Shown piece by piece: positions 18,263 through 29,299 of a stretch of DNA of 64,000 nucleotides (position 1 is its first letter; each line of letters begins with the position of its first letter). The translations under genes were made by a program, and so were the position numbers. The notes under the pieces are model-generated. The model did no database searches. It saw nothing but the letters and a program-made list of their open reading frames with translations, and had not been told where the DNA came from. The stretch comes from Prorocentrum cordatum. Lineage: Eukaryota > Sar > Dinophyceae > Prorocentrales > Prorocentraceae. Where the stretch lies: the NCBI GenBank assembly GCA_963575745.1, contig CAUYUJ010019248.1, positions 567,391 to 631,390 on the forward strand, in the 5' to 3' direction.

Positions 18263-20260
18263 GTGGGGCCCGCTTGCCAAACCATGTCGGCATATCAGGT
18301 GTTAGACTGTGCGCGCAGAGGCTTGGAGATGCTGCAGGACAGGCCGAAGAGGGCATTGGTTCAGAAGCACTTAACACTTTTTTATCAGGAGTGGGCCGAC
18401 CTCGCCGAGATCGAGGTTGCCGCGAGCCGTCACATCCCCCTCCCCCGGTATGGCGTTCGGGGCAAGCTAACCAAGCTCATGTGGGTCTCTGTGGCAGACA
18501 CGGACACCAACCGGAACCAGGTGCTGGATCCCCCCCTGTTTTCTTTTAGGTGGTTGGCGAGAACGTTTAGGGCATGTCTGGCTGACTTGGAGGCCTCTGG
18601 CACTCTTGGGCAACAGGGTCACTCTATCTTGGACCCTCCTTCGGACATCTCTGAGCATCTCGATGGTTGTCACGATCAGTACCTTCGGGTTGGCTCGTTT
18701 CTCCAGGGCGGCCTCATTCATGGATCTTGGGACCTCCATGTAGGGCTCGAACTTTTGAACGAACTTGACGATGCTCTTCGGGTTTACGCTGCTACGGCCA
18801 GGCTCCAGGGCTTAAAAGATCGGCAGGCCTGGCTGCTAGACGGCATTACCAAAGGAGGCAGGCGGGCGCACAGGTGGACTAGGGAGTGCAAGGCTTGGAC
18901 GGCTACGACCACGCTTTCGCGACACAGCCACATCATGTCAGATCCCCCGGCCCTGTTGGAGACGGAGGCCGCCCGCTTCTCAGATTTGTAGAAGGCCGAT
19001 AGGCTGCCAGACCAGAACCCCGATCCCCTGGACGTCCTTGATCCTTTGGAGGCTCTTACCCCGGATCAGATCCACCAGGTATCTCGCAGCCCTGCCTTTC
19101 TGTCGACGGCTTCCACATGCACCACTTCGCCAGCATGTCGGACGATTGCCTGACAGCGTTCAGCATCATGATGCAGATTTGCGAGGCCACAGGGCTCCTG
19201 CCGTATCACATGCAAGTGCTCCAGATGGCCCTACTTTCCAAGCCTCAAGAGGGCTTTCGGCCAAGCGGCTTTTGTAGCTCGTCTTACCGCTTCTGTGGTA
19301 GAGCCCGCCGGAGAATGGCGTCCGCCTGGGAGCTGGAGAATGCTAGAAACTACCTGGCGGCTTCTACGCGCAATGGGGCTTCAGATTTGGTCTGGAGGCA
19401 ATCGGTCCAGAGCGAGTCTGGGGTCAAGCGCGGCCAAGCGGCTGCTACGTTGCTTTGGGACCTCGGGAAGCTCTACGAGAGCATGCAATTGCCCCTCTTA
19501 GAGCAGCGAGCCCGTGCATTAGGCTTCCTGGCGCAGATTCTCCGCGTGTGCCTTTGCGCGCACCGTGGAGCAAGGTTCCTCACGATGTCTAATGTTTCCA
19601 TTGGCTTATTCTATGCCATCACAGGCGTGGTGGCAGGCTGCTAAATGGCCACTACGTTCGTGCGGATCTATGTCATCCCAGTGGTTGACCCCCTCGAGCT
19701 CCCTGGGTCATTGTTTCTGGGCACTTACATAGATGATTACGGTATTTCGTCTTCTGGGTCTGAGTGCTCGGCCTCTGCCGATTTGAAAGAAGGTGCTTCC
19801 GAGATCATGGCGGCCATCACAACAGATTTGCACGCGTCAGTGGCCGAAGAGAAGGTCTCGATCATTGCGTCCTCGTGTTCCCTTGGCAAAAAACTGCAAT
19901 CTTTCTTCTCCGGTCGAGTTGCTGGAGGTCCTCTGGCACGCAGGGCTACCAACCTAGGTGTAGACGACACGGCAGGTCGCTCGCTGAGGAAGGGCACGAG
20001 GATGAAAGGTTCAAAAAGCAGGAGCATTTTCGCACGCTTCGGGCCAGAGTTCGACGTCTTCAGAAGTGCAAGAGTGCTTTGGGGAAATGCTCTCGCAAGA
20101 TATGTATTGCAGGACCCCTTGCAGGAGCGACCTTTGGCGCGGGGGTGCACGGCACCTCCGACTACGAGTTGTTGCTACTTAGGCGTGCTTTCGGCAAGAC
20201 GGCGAAGCCGTCGGCAGGTTCCCGTAGACTCACCGCGCTGAGCATTTTGGAGCACGACCC
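18263..20260 (+). pseudogene. LINE-1 reverse transcriptase, degenerate
   Basis: A linker (18263-18991, ending in TAG) precedes the polymerase. Near 19205-19270, LQMALLSKPQEGFRPSGF fits the fingers motif. Motif A is AATLLWDLGKLYESM near 19442-19485. Motif B is ITGVVAGC, then TAA (19642-19644) where Ser is usual, then MATTFVR. Motif C is GTYIDDYG near 19725-19745, with both catalytic Asp present. Downstream NLGVDDTAGRS and, after a frameshift near 20000-20050, AGATFGAGVHGTSDYELLLL match the thumb region of LINE polymerases. The domain is complete in content but broken by stops and shifts. Confidence 0.85.
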
Positions 20261-22016
20261 GTGCTACGACGCTGCCATCGCCCCGATCCTCAGGTATGCG
20301 AAGGAGGTGCGGCTGACTGCCACCCGACAGTATCCATACTCTTCGGGATTCTCGGAGCTCAGGGTTGCTTGGGAGGCGGCCTTTTCGGGCGAGCCGCTTC
20401 CGTGGAAGAAGGTCACGGGCCCCCTGCCAGCGACCCGGGCCTCGCTGGAGCGCATAGGTTGGAGCATGGACTCTTTCGCCAACATCGTCACGGATCTGAA
20501 GGTTGGGCTTTCTATGACCTCCACATCACCCAAGATGCTCAAAAAGTTTCTTCGGGGAGGGGTCCTTCGGCATCTGCGGCGGCAGTCTGGGACTTATTTG
20601 GGGCTCGGAGCTCGGGCGTGCTATGACATCGTGCTGAAAGAACTGAGGTCCCGTAGGTGGGGGCCTTTCGAGAAAGGTTGCATTAGGTCATTCGTTTGCG
20701 GAGCGTGCTGGACAGGTACCAGAGCTGTCGAATGTGCCTACCTCCTGGACTCGTCGCTGTGCAGCAAGTGCGGTGCTGCCCCGGACACCATGTTTTACCG
20801 ATTATGGCAATGCCAGGCCGTCAGTGCGCAGCGTTCCGAGATTGTGGATCAGTCCCTGATCGATCAGTCCCTGGCTCTTGGCCCAGAAGATCCCGATTGG
20901 CTGCTGTTCACCAAGGCCATATTCCCACACCCAGGTGACTACGTCCCCGTGCCCGCGGAGGAGGGAGGCATGCAGGTGGTTTGGGAAGGCGATCCCGACA
21001 ACGTTTCCACGGATATCGAAGGCCACGTGTTCATCGACGGCTCTGGGCTGAAAAGCCCGACTGTGGAGATGTCTCGAGCTGGCTGGGGGCTTCTGTATAT
21101 AACGATGCCGGGGAGCTCGAGTGCACCCTCTGTGGACCCGTTCCTCGCTTCCTCCCTCGGACTTCCCAGGCCGGTGAATTCTGCGGCCTCGGCGCCACCA
21201 ATGAGCTGCTGAGTGGACCCTCAACAGGATACTCGGACTGCGCCAATGTGGTCCAGGCTTTTAAGGCTCCTGTACCCCATCAGGTTTCATATAAGAGGCT
21301 CTATGCTGGTGCGCTTTCAACTATGTCTCAGACTAGGCATCGAGATGCAATTAAACTGACAGCGCACGTGTCTGACACAGGCGACCTCTCGCCAGAGCAA
21401 TTGTCTTATAAGACTGGGAACGACGCTGCTCATGCCGCGGCGAAGCGCGGTGCCTGGTCCCACCCGATGCCCTCTGCAGCTGGACTGGTCGAGGTCGACC
21501 GCCGTGTGCTCATCGCTCGCAAGGTGTGCGCCATGGCGGCTCAACTTCTGCCTCTTTGGCCCCGCCTGAGCCTCGACGGGGTGTCGAGCGCCCCAGGCGA
21601 GGGCTGCCGGCCAGCAGATGTGCCTGTGCAGTTGAATGAATGGTCATGGTGCCGCTCATTTTGGAGATGCCAGCGCTGCCTGAAATTTCGCCGCTCGGAT
21701 CATAAGCCTCCGAGTGCTGGATGTTCTGGTGTCCTGCCCGAGGCCGCCCTCGAGATCGGGCGAATGCAGCACCAATTGAAAGGTTTTGATTGCAGCGACG
21801 GCACTCTGTTCTATGCCTGTGAGAAGTGCAAGGCATATTCCACTGGCGGTCAGTTCAGAAACCTTCGTAAGAAGTGTTTGGAAAGGCCTGCCAGCAATTT
21901 CGCGATCTCGACCTGGTCTGGCCTCCTCAAGGGAAGGCACCCCAAGTTTCCCCAGGTCAAGGTCGAGCCTTTTTCTCTGTCGGCGCGGGTTGGCAGGAGC
22001 ATCGCTGATGAAAAAC
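20261..22016 (+). pseudogene. LINE-1 Cys knuckle, RNase H and C-terminal Cys motif
   Basis: A knuckle (CSKCGAAPDTMFYRLWQC, near 20760-20815) is followed by an RNase H1-type domain: VFIDGSG (Asp, near 21030), then after a frameshift near 21110-21160 TSQAGEFCGLGATNELL (Glu), YSDCANVV (Asp) and KTGNDAAHAAAK (Asp). All four catalytic positions can be traced. A trailing region has two CxxC pairs (FWRCQRCLKF; YACEKCKAY, near 21660 and 21815), perhaps nucleic-acid binding. Sequence homology ends at the TCC microsatellite. Confidence 0.82.
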
Positions 22017-22076
22017 TCCTCCTCCTCCTCCTCCTCCTCCTCCTCCTCCTCCTCCTCCTCCTCCTCCTCCTCCCTC
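22017..22076. repeat. (TCC)n microsatellite, 3' flank of LINE-1
   Basis: Nearly pure TCC run starting immediately after the last LINE-1 codons (ADEK). Confidence 0.95.
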
Positions 22077-24214
22077 CTCTTCCTCATCCGCCTAGTCCTC
22101 CTCCTTCCTCCTCAGTCCCCCCCCCTCCCCCAGCCACCGCCCCGGCTCGAGGGTCTGGGCGCAGGTAACAAGTACACGCGAACCTCGCTTGGGGCAGATG
22201 CCATGCGCGTCGGTCCGCGCCCGTGCGGCTTGCGGGCCTGGCCTCGACGAACCTCCTCCAGCCGGCGCCGCTGCTGCCAGCCGTGGCCAGAACCTCGTGC
22301 TCCCGCACGGAGACTCGGCCAGGCGGCTCGAGTTGGTCGTCGCCCACACATGCAGGATGTCGCCGCGCTGGTCTGCGCTTTTGGTCCTTCTCACCATCAT
22401 CGTGGAGACTCCCCTGGTGCCGTGCATGCCCGGACCCAGCCGCGTGGCTGGCAGTGCCTACGCTGACGCCTAGGAGGCGGTGCTGAGGGCGGCGGCCCCG
22501 ACGTTCGTGGCTGGGTGCATGGACCTTTCCGGGGCCGCCGCCGGCGCTCCAACATGGTTTTCTACGTTGTCGTCCTCGCCGTCTTCGACGTTGCCGCCTT
22601 CGACGCCTTCTTGGGCTGCACCGCCGAAACCCCATCCATGTCCGATCGTAGATATCCTGCTGAAGGAGCTCGGCGTTGGGGAGGTGCTGGACGCCCACGC
22701 GGGTGACCCCGCCCCACTTGACGCCCATACTTGCGTGCCACTTCGAGACCACGCTGCTGGTCCTGTACGTGGAGATGGGCATGTTCCTCACGCTGTCCCC
22801 AGGCGGGGCGGGCCTCTGGCCCATGCGCCGCCTCCGCTCCCGACGCGGAGCGTGCCGCCGCCGCCAGCTACGTCCCCGTGCTCGTCGACGCATAGTGCCG
22901 CCGACGCTGCCGCTGGCGAGGCGGATACTGAGTTTACCAGTCTGGCATGTGCTGCTGCCGTGGCCACGCACATGACCGTGGCCGAGAGCCATAGAGTGCC
23001 ATGGCAAACCCCTTGTCCTCAGGAAGTGCTGCCACAGCTGAGTCTCGCGCTGATCGCGACGCGGTGGTCGGCAAGCCCCTCCCCCCCAGCGTCCCACCCT
23101 GCGGACGTCGCTGGAGATGGCGACCGAGGCTGCAACCGATGCCTCGGAGCTCCAGGTGGCCGTCGTCACACCAGCCCCAGTCTCTCCTGGCGCTGGCGCT
23201 GCTCCGGAGCTTGCGGCCGCTTCTGCAGAGCTCCCGGTGGCCGTCGCAGAGCCTGTTGTTGTCGACCCAAGCACTTTGGACCATGAGAAGCGTGATGTCG
23301 GATGCCGTGGTTGCGTACTAGAGCTCCCCTCCAGCTGCCCATCGTTTCGCGAATATATTGTGGACTTGAGAATGAGCTTGCAGCAAAAATAGATTATGAT
23401 ACACAGCTTCCCAGTAGCTACATCTCATACCACTCGCAGCGAGCCATTAGACTACAGAGTAAGCGACGAGTTTTTTTTCCGGATGCATGTGCGTAGGTGG
23501 GTGCGTCCAGGACCTCTTCCTGCACCTCCTTCTCTACCTCGGCCCCCCTCAATTGATGTGGATGCCGCGTTTGCTGGAAGTTGCGTAGCTGCAGCCAGCA
23601 CTGAAATGGTAGCAGCTTCGCTCTGTCTCCCTAGTCCAGCTCGAAGCATTATCATTCCCACCCTCAGCCTCTCCTCGACAGTGCCCGGGTAGGGCACGGC
23701 ACGCGAGCACTGCATGCCTTGATCCGTCTGTCGCCGCATACTGCGGAGGGACGGGGTTTGGGGTCAGGTCTCAGGAGGCTCGCGTGATCCTCGGCACGTC
23801 CCTGTGCCTCCAGCCTTTGAGCCCGAAGGGGCTGGTGTCACGAGAGCAGGAGGATTTCTGTCTGCGGTCCAACATTCTCCTCCCTCTCGCTCTATTCAAC
23901 TGTAGTACTCCCTCATTCCACCTCATCCTTCCGTGTGCCTTGGACGGGCTCAGCAAACCAGATTCATGTCAGCATTGGGAAGGTTTGAACACCTTGCTTC
24001 GGTTCGCCGCGGTTCGTCCGCTATGTTGCGGGGTCCCATCGTACTGTACTGTATTTGCTTCTTGGTGCCCGTGCAGGACGGTTCATCAAGTTTTCAAATA
24101 TTCTGCTAGCTGCAGCGCCGCACTCCGCTTCTCCTCCTTCTCCTCCTTCTCCTCCTCGTCCTGCTCATCCGATTCCTCCTCCATCGTCCCACTCGTGGGG
24201 TATGACGTCTTTCC
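22077..24214. other. No confidently supported gene
   Basis: Overlapping frames on both strands (for example plus 22480-23286 and minus 22084-23274) are open because of GC-rich composition, and I cannot choose between them. A short plus frame 23117-23392 (MATEAATDASELQVAVV...) is Ala/Val/Pro-rich. None matches a family I know. Confidence 0.5.
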
Positions 24215-24325
24215 CAGCCCTTCATTCCACTGAATGCTCCTCCACATCCCAGATCAGGGCATCTCGTCAGGGCATCGTTTCTGGATGGGCTGGCGGGGTT
24301 ACGTGAAGCGTCTAGAGTTGTAAAC
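24215..24325 (+). repeat. Dispersed tail repeat, copy 2
   Basis: GGGCATCGTTTCTGGATGGG and GAAGCGTCTAGAGTT match 6880-6995; it follows a TCC/TTC tract at 24130-24185. Confidence 0.65.
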
Positions 24326-24557
24326 TACGAACCAGTATTTCCAAAAGTGATAGATGCTTGAGCAGGCCAAGATCGCTGGAGCCGCTTTCTCGACATCACG
24401 CGAACCATAGCAGGCAGCAAAACTGAAACGCTGATGGGAGGCCACAACACCGAAGGGGGGCAATCATACATGGTTCGCCGATGGGAGCGCTATTCTCCCG
24501 ACTGGAGAGAGGACCAGGGAAGGCCCTCTCTTTCTGATTCCAGGGCTAGCATTAGGG

Positions 24558-24706
24558 TTAGATCGGGCCTCCCCCTACAGGGGGATTTTGCATAAAACAT
24601 TAGAAGTAATCAACAAATACCCAAGCCATGCCTAAAAATATATAAAACATCGTGTGTTTTGACTATTTTTGAATATTCCTCCTGTAGAGAGACGTGCCCG
24701 ACTTAC
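24558..24706. mobile_element. MITE-like element, family A (TCGGGC ends), copy 1
   Basis: A 149-bp AT-rich element with inverted ends (TTAGATCGGGC at the left; the right end read inward is GTAAGTCGGGC), each continuing to CTACAGG. It is flanked by an identical 8-bp direct repeat CATTAGGG at 24550-24557 and 24707-24714. No coding capacity. Confidence 0.85.
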
Positions 24707-24775
24707 CATTAGGGGAGCAATAGATCACCCCACCCCCACCCGGCACCCCTCCCCAGAAGGGGGGCGAGCAGGTGA

Positions 24776-25095
24776 GGGCAGGGTGGTGGTAGGGTACAGT
24801 TGCTATACCCTTTTGTTGCCAGGCGTCCTCAAATGCGGGAGCCGAAACTAGTTGCCTCAGCACCTGAAGGGGGTTAGGGTGAAGTCGGGCACGTCTCTCT
24901 ACAGGAGGAAGGATATTCAACAATTAACACCGAAAAAAGTATGCTTTGTTTTTTACCCAAAATTCGCCTGTAGGGGACAAACCCGACCTAAGGGCAGGGT
25001 GGTAGGGTACAGTTGTTATATACTTGTTTGCCTGGCGCCCTTAAATTCGGGAGCCGAGGCTCGTTGCCTCAGCCCCTGAAAGGGGATAATTAGGG
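24776..25095 (+). repeat. Tandemly duplicated about 100-bp module around MITE copy 2
   Basis: GGGCAGGGTGGTGGTAGGGT ... GTTGCCTCAGCACCTGAAGG at 24776-24870 recurs at 24992-25090 (GGGCAGGGTGGTAGGGTACA ... GTTGCCTCAGCCCCTGAAAG), with MITE copy 2 between. Confidence 0.75.
24880..24991. mobile_element. MITE-like element, family A, copy 2
   Basis: Starts TGAAGTCGGGCACGTCTCTC; its right end read inward is TTAGGTCGGGTTTGTCCCCT, each continuing to ACAGG. About 112 bp. The flanking octamers GGTTAGGG and GGGCAGGG agree at 6 of 8 positions. Confidence 0.75.
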
Positions 25096-25179
25096 GGGCC
25101 AGGTGGGGGTGGAGGCGCGCTTTCTTTCCCCAATACGGACACGGGACATCCGTGCGGGACGCAGGACCTCCCCAATCTC

Positions 25180-25310
25180 GGGCATCGTGGTTTTGTTCAC
25201 AACGTGACCCCCAGAGGTCTGGATCCCTTCCGCAGGACCTAATCTTTATCCTGCGTCGTTGGTTGTCAGTACCGAAGCCCGGTGAGAACCCCCAGAAACT
25301 CAAAATACAT
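25180..25310 (+). repeat. Dispersed repeat family D, copy 1
   Basis: GACCCCCAGAGGTCTGGATC ... CCTGCGTCGTT resembles 35160-35225, 48375-48435 and 48720-48770. Confidence 0.5.
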
Positions 25311-25374
25311 AGAAACACCCATCCCGGCGGAGAACCCAACCATACGCCGTTGTGGATACAATGTTGTGGCACCG

Positions 25375-25950
25375 CTTTCGGTGGAGCTCCCCGCGGGGCC
25401 ACGAACCGTGTGAGGGGTTCTCCAGGATGGGGCGGCACCGTCATGCGAACCCAACCAATGGGGCCTTCGGCTGAGATTCCTACGCGGCCACGAACCGTGT
25501 GAGAGGTGCGCCCAAATTGGGCGGCACCGCCATGTGGACCCTGCCACTGAGGCCTTCGGTGGAACTCCTGACGGGGCCACGAACCGTGTGAGGGGTGCGC
25601 CAAAGTAGGGCGGCGCCGCCATGTGGACCCTGCCGCTGGCTCCTTCGGTGAAGCTCTCACGGAACTACGAAACGTGCGAGGGTTGCGCCCAACTGGGGCG
25701 GCGCTGCCATGTGGACCCTGCCACTGGGGCTTTCGGTGGAGCTCCCTTCGGGGCCACAAACCGTGCGAGGGTGCGCCAACATGGGGCGGCACCGCCATGT
25801 GGACCTTGCCACTGGGGCTTTCGGTGGAGCTTCCTGTGGGGCCACAAACCGTGTGAGGGGTGCGCCAAAGTAGGGCGGCGCCGCCATGTGGACCCTGCCA
25901 TGGGGTTTTCGGTGAAAGCCCCTACGGAACCACAACACGTTGCACCGACT
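25375..25950 (+). repeat. 89-bp tandem array, about 7 units
   Basis: The marker GCCACGAACCGTGTGAGGGG (or CACAAACCGT) recurs near 25401, 25490, 25579, 25667, 25756, 25844 and 25932, with spacing 88-89. Units also share GGCGGCGCCGCCATGTGGAC and CTTTCGGTGGAGCTCC. Two diverged units occur at 30805-30965. Confidence 0.9.
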
Positions 25951-26039
25951 GTGCCGAAACGCAAACGTGCGGAGGGCAGAGGCACCGATGGGAGAAACGA
26001 CGGAAGGCTGAGGAAGGAAAGAAGGAAGGAAAGAGGGAG

Positions 26040-26104
26040 GAACGCGGGGCGCTTACTCTTCAAAACGAGGACCCAACACCACAGGATGGCTGGGGGGAAC
26101 AACG
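26040..26104 (+). repeat. Shared tail of the 89-bp array, copy 1
   Basis: CTTCAAAACGAGGACCCAAC then ACCACAGGATGG; almost the same sequence is at 31228-31290, again downstream of 89-bp units. Confidence 0.8.
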
Positions 26105-27270
26105 CACACAAAAAATACACGTAGCGGTTGTGACGTGAAGGGGGGTCTGGGTAGCACCTTCCTGCCTCCCCATCTTCATCCCGCCCGCCCATTGCCCCCT
26201 GCGGCCGCGAAAGAGGGCGACGTCTGATTGGCCTGTTTTCCGCCACCACCACCATAAGCTGGACGGGGGAAGGAGGTGGACGAGGAGGACGAGGAGGAGG
26301 AGGAGGAGGAAGAGGACCCCCTCCACCTCCAATTTATGGTAGTGGTGGTTGGAACAAAAACCCATCAACGTTTTCTTGTGGGGGCGCGGGCTAAGCGGCG
26401 AGACTGGGCCGCTCGAGCACGGCGCCGAGGCCCTGCGAGGGCCTCCGCAAGCCGAATGTTAGGCGAAAGTCCGCTGCCGCCGCGAATTTTTTTTCACGGC
26501 GAGAGGAGGCGGAGGTCCTCCATGCTCTCCACATGGTGTCTGTCCCATGGGAGCCCACGTGGCCCCCAGCGCGTTCCGAGTTGGGCCTGGTTCGGGGCGG
26601 ACTTGGGACACATTGGAGAACATATGAGGAGGAAAAGGACAGGCGAAGAGGAGCAGGAGGACGGCCGAATGCGGTCCAATTGCTGCCCAAATGCAGGACA
26701 AGCTGATACCAATGTCGCCGCCCAAAGCTCCCATGAGCAGACATCGAACCTCCAGTGGGGTGAATAGAAGATCGAGCCCCAGCGGTGCCAGCCAGTACCA
26801 AGTACAGAAAGGGTGCGCGGGGCTGTGGTAATCTGCGGGGCCCCAGAATATACACCACCACCAGGCGGTCGTAGGAAGGGGAAAATCCTGCGCACGACCG
26901 CCCCGACAGGAATTCACTGCCTGCCCCCGCCAAGCGTAAGCATTTGCCATGTGGTCATGCGCGAAAATGGCGGCCGCATTCGGTCGTGAAGCATTGCTCC
27001 CAAGCACCCTATGGCAGCACGGTGGTGGTTCTAAAAACCATGAACCCACCCATGAATGTTCTTCACCACCCCGAAGTATACATCACGTGAGTGTGTTGCT
27101 TTTGCGCATGCAGCCGCGTGTCCAAATGACGCTGCACACGCGACCTTTCATTATCGCGAGATTTGACTCATCCTGCATCCACCGCCAAAACAATAATCCG
27201 ATCACCCCCCTGACAAAAAAAATCCACCCGCTGTGGTGATGTATTTGCGTGGATCCCGGACAATCGGCGA
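26105..27270. other. No supported gene
   Basis: A short GGA tract (26276-26315) and two competing open frames (minus 26459-27049, plus 26276-26767), neither recognisable. I see no codon-level evidence for either. Confidence 0.5.
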
Positions 27271-27271
27271 C

Positions 27272-27440
27272 ATGCAAGAGTGATCCTGGATAAGAGTCAC
27301 CTTTGGTGCGCGGCTTTTGGGGGGCCGCGGGGGGCCAAGCACAACCGCGCAAGACGTCGCTCTCGCATCCCGTTCGGCGATCGGGGGCCCCAATGGGTCC
27401 GCACCGGAGGTGACTCCTGCGAAGGGTCACTCTTACGCGT
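27272..27440 (+). mobile_element. Fold-back element, family B, copy 2
   Basis: Left ATGCAAGAGTGATCCTGG then AAGAGTCACCTTTGGTGCGC; right GAGGTGACTCC then GGGTCACTCTTACG. The ends are inverted over about 30 bp with mismatches. Confidence 0.65.
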
Positions 27441-28374
27441 ACGGCCGCACCTAGGACGGAATTGCACCCTTCAAACCCTCCGACGGCCCAAAACGAAGAT
27501 CATTCGAGGGTGCCCTCCACCAGGATGCACAGGAACAGCCTGACAACAAGCACGAAGATCAACAGGGTACCCTCCCCGAGTCGGCCTCGATCTTACGCCT
27601 CTGTCCGGCCGTAGCCGAAACAGGGATGCTGGGCCGAGGCTGCCCGACGAGGTGCCAGGGGCGCCCACTGCGGAGGCAGCGCGCAGGTGCGGCGCCGCCC
27701 GCCCAGGGAGAGCCAGCCGACGGGGCACCGCGCGGGGGCACCGGGGACCCTGGGCGATTTCAGACAGGGCAGGCCGGGCCTGGGCGGGGACGACGCCCTG
27801 TGAGGAGGAGCGGGGGGCCCTACGATCGCCGGCCGCGGGTCTTCTGGCCACGTTCCACACTATTCCATCCCACGCAAGGCCTTCCCTCGAGGACCCTTGG
27901 CTCGTGAAAGCATGGGGGCATCCTTTCTCCAACAATGCAACGGAGCAGCAACGCTGTTAACATTGTGGAGCTCTCCCCCCGTCCCTTGATCGAGCGGAAG
28001 AGCAGCGCCTGGATTGGCGCGCTTGCCGTCAAAGCTTAAAACGCTTGAACATGTTTGATGGCGCAGCGCGCGCAAGCAATTGACCAGAGCCAGGACGTAA
28101 AAGCATGATATTGCAAGAACACTAGAGCACCTGCTCGCGAATAGCCCCATCAGCCGTCTGCGAGGGCCCCAGCAGGCAGGCGAATAAGTATGCATGCGCC
28201 ATCAGCCATACGTCGTGTTTCCACTCAAGCGTGCATCTCCTGGCCTGAAACCGAAGTGCAAGGCCCTACGCGCGGCAAGACCGAAAAGAGGATGACAACG
28301 ACGAGGAGGATTAAGGATCAAAGCGAGTGTGGTCAGGGACACCATGGACTATCTCCTGGCAGGATTTCGAGTGA
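27441..28374. other. No supported gene
   Basis: GC-rich overlapping frames around 27470-27960; nothing recognisable on either strand. Confidence 0.5.
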
Positions 28375-28929
28375 ATGCTGGGCCAGCCTCTGGCGCGCGC
28401 CGCAGTGCACGCGCTGAGGGCCACAAAAATGGCAAGTTTCTTGGAAGTTGCCGAAGGAGCGACCGACCAGAACGACCAAGGCATGTCACACGTCTGCCCG
28501 CGATCGGCACAACTGGATGGGTGGTGGGCGCGGCCGCTCGGGGAGTGGAACCGTATGGAAGAACCTTTGGGGGATTTTGGGAAGCCTCAGATAGGAGCGT
28601 GGTGGGGGGCGTGCGGGAGCACCTGGGAGTGGGAGTTTCCGCAGGTGTGCCTTCAAGAAGGCTCGGGGCCGCGGGGCCACGACATCTGGTACCTCAGATC
28701 AGAAATCAAGGTGGCCGGCCAACTTGTGTGTTTTTGGCATGTGGAGACCCGTGCAATGGAAAACTGGCCCTGCGATAGGTGTGGAAGTGTCAGTCGGGTG
28801 GCCTATGCACCAACAAAAAATTATAGCCGGAGTGCAGTATCCCCAAACAGGGTTTTTAAACCCACTGCGGTTTCCAAGGTCGATCGCGTGCCCGTCCAGT
28901 GCGGGCTGGCATGGCATGTTAGAACCTGA
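28375..28929 (+). CDS. Uncharacterised ORF, doubtful
   Basis: A 184-codon open frame with mixed composition and many Trp (LDGWWARPLGEWNRM, IGAWWGACGSTWEWEF, HDIWYLRSEIKVAG), ending at TGA 28927-28929. It does not resemble the microsatellite-driven frames nearby. A neighbouring frame (28724-29092) is also open over the second half, so either could be chance, or a shift could join them. No family recognised, no start evidence beyond frame opening, and no SL-like sequence upstream. Kept only because the composition is protein-like. Confidence 0.25.
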   Translation: MLGQPLARAAVHALRATKMASFLEVAEGATDQNDQGMSHVCPRSAQLDGWWARPLGEWNRMEEPLGDFGKPQIGAWWGACGSTWEWEFPQVCLQEGSGPRGHDIWYLRSEIKVAGQLVCFWHVETRAMENWPCDRCGSVSRVAYAPTKNYSRSAVSPNRVFKPTAVSKVDRVPVQCGLAWHVRT

Positions 28930-29146
28930 TAACATGATGTTTGCACACGAGATGTTTACACGAAAGCTTGTGCGACGCATGCCTATCAGGAAGCTAGCGC
29001 TAGAGGGTGTCGTACTCTCTCGTACCTGGTCGACGAGTAAGCTGTCGGGTCGGCACTGTCAGAGCACGGACAACCTCTCGCACACGTTCTAACAAGTCCA
29101 CGTCACACTCGTTTCCCGTTAGGTCCTCTCCTGCAACTCCCTTCCG

Positions 29147-29290
29147 TCTCCCTCCTCCTCCTCCTCCTCCTCCTCCTCCTCCACCTCCTCCTCCCCCTCT
29201 TCCTGCCTGCTCCCTCATCCACATCCTCCTCCTCCGCCTTCTCCCTTCCATCTCCTCCTCCTTCTCCTCCTCCTCCTCCTCCATCTCCTC
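29147..29290. repeat. (TCC)n microsatellite
   Basis: TCC runs separated by a short mixed stretch, just before the 64-bp array. Confidence 0.9.
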
Positions 29291-29299
29291 TTCATCCCG

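Larger units (their letters stand above)
15693..22016 (+). mobile_element. Degenerate LINE (non-LTR retrotransposon), LINE-1 copy
   Basis: Has the full order of a LINE: zinc-ribbon ORF1, AP-type endonuclease, reverse transcriptase with a YIDD box, Cys knuckle, RNase H and a C-terminal Cys motif. Many frameshifts and in-frame stops make it inactive. It is flanked on both sides by same-orientation TCC/ATC microsatellites. No SL relict is visible at its 5' edge. Confidence 0.88.

Noticed and set aside
22084-23274. 396-codon minus-strand frame
   Set aside because: Arg/Gly-rich, overlapped by open plus frames; likely GC-driven.
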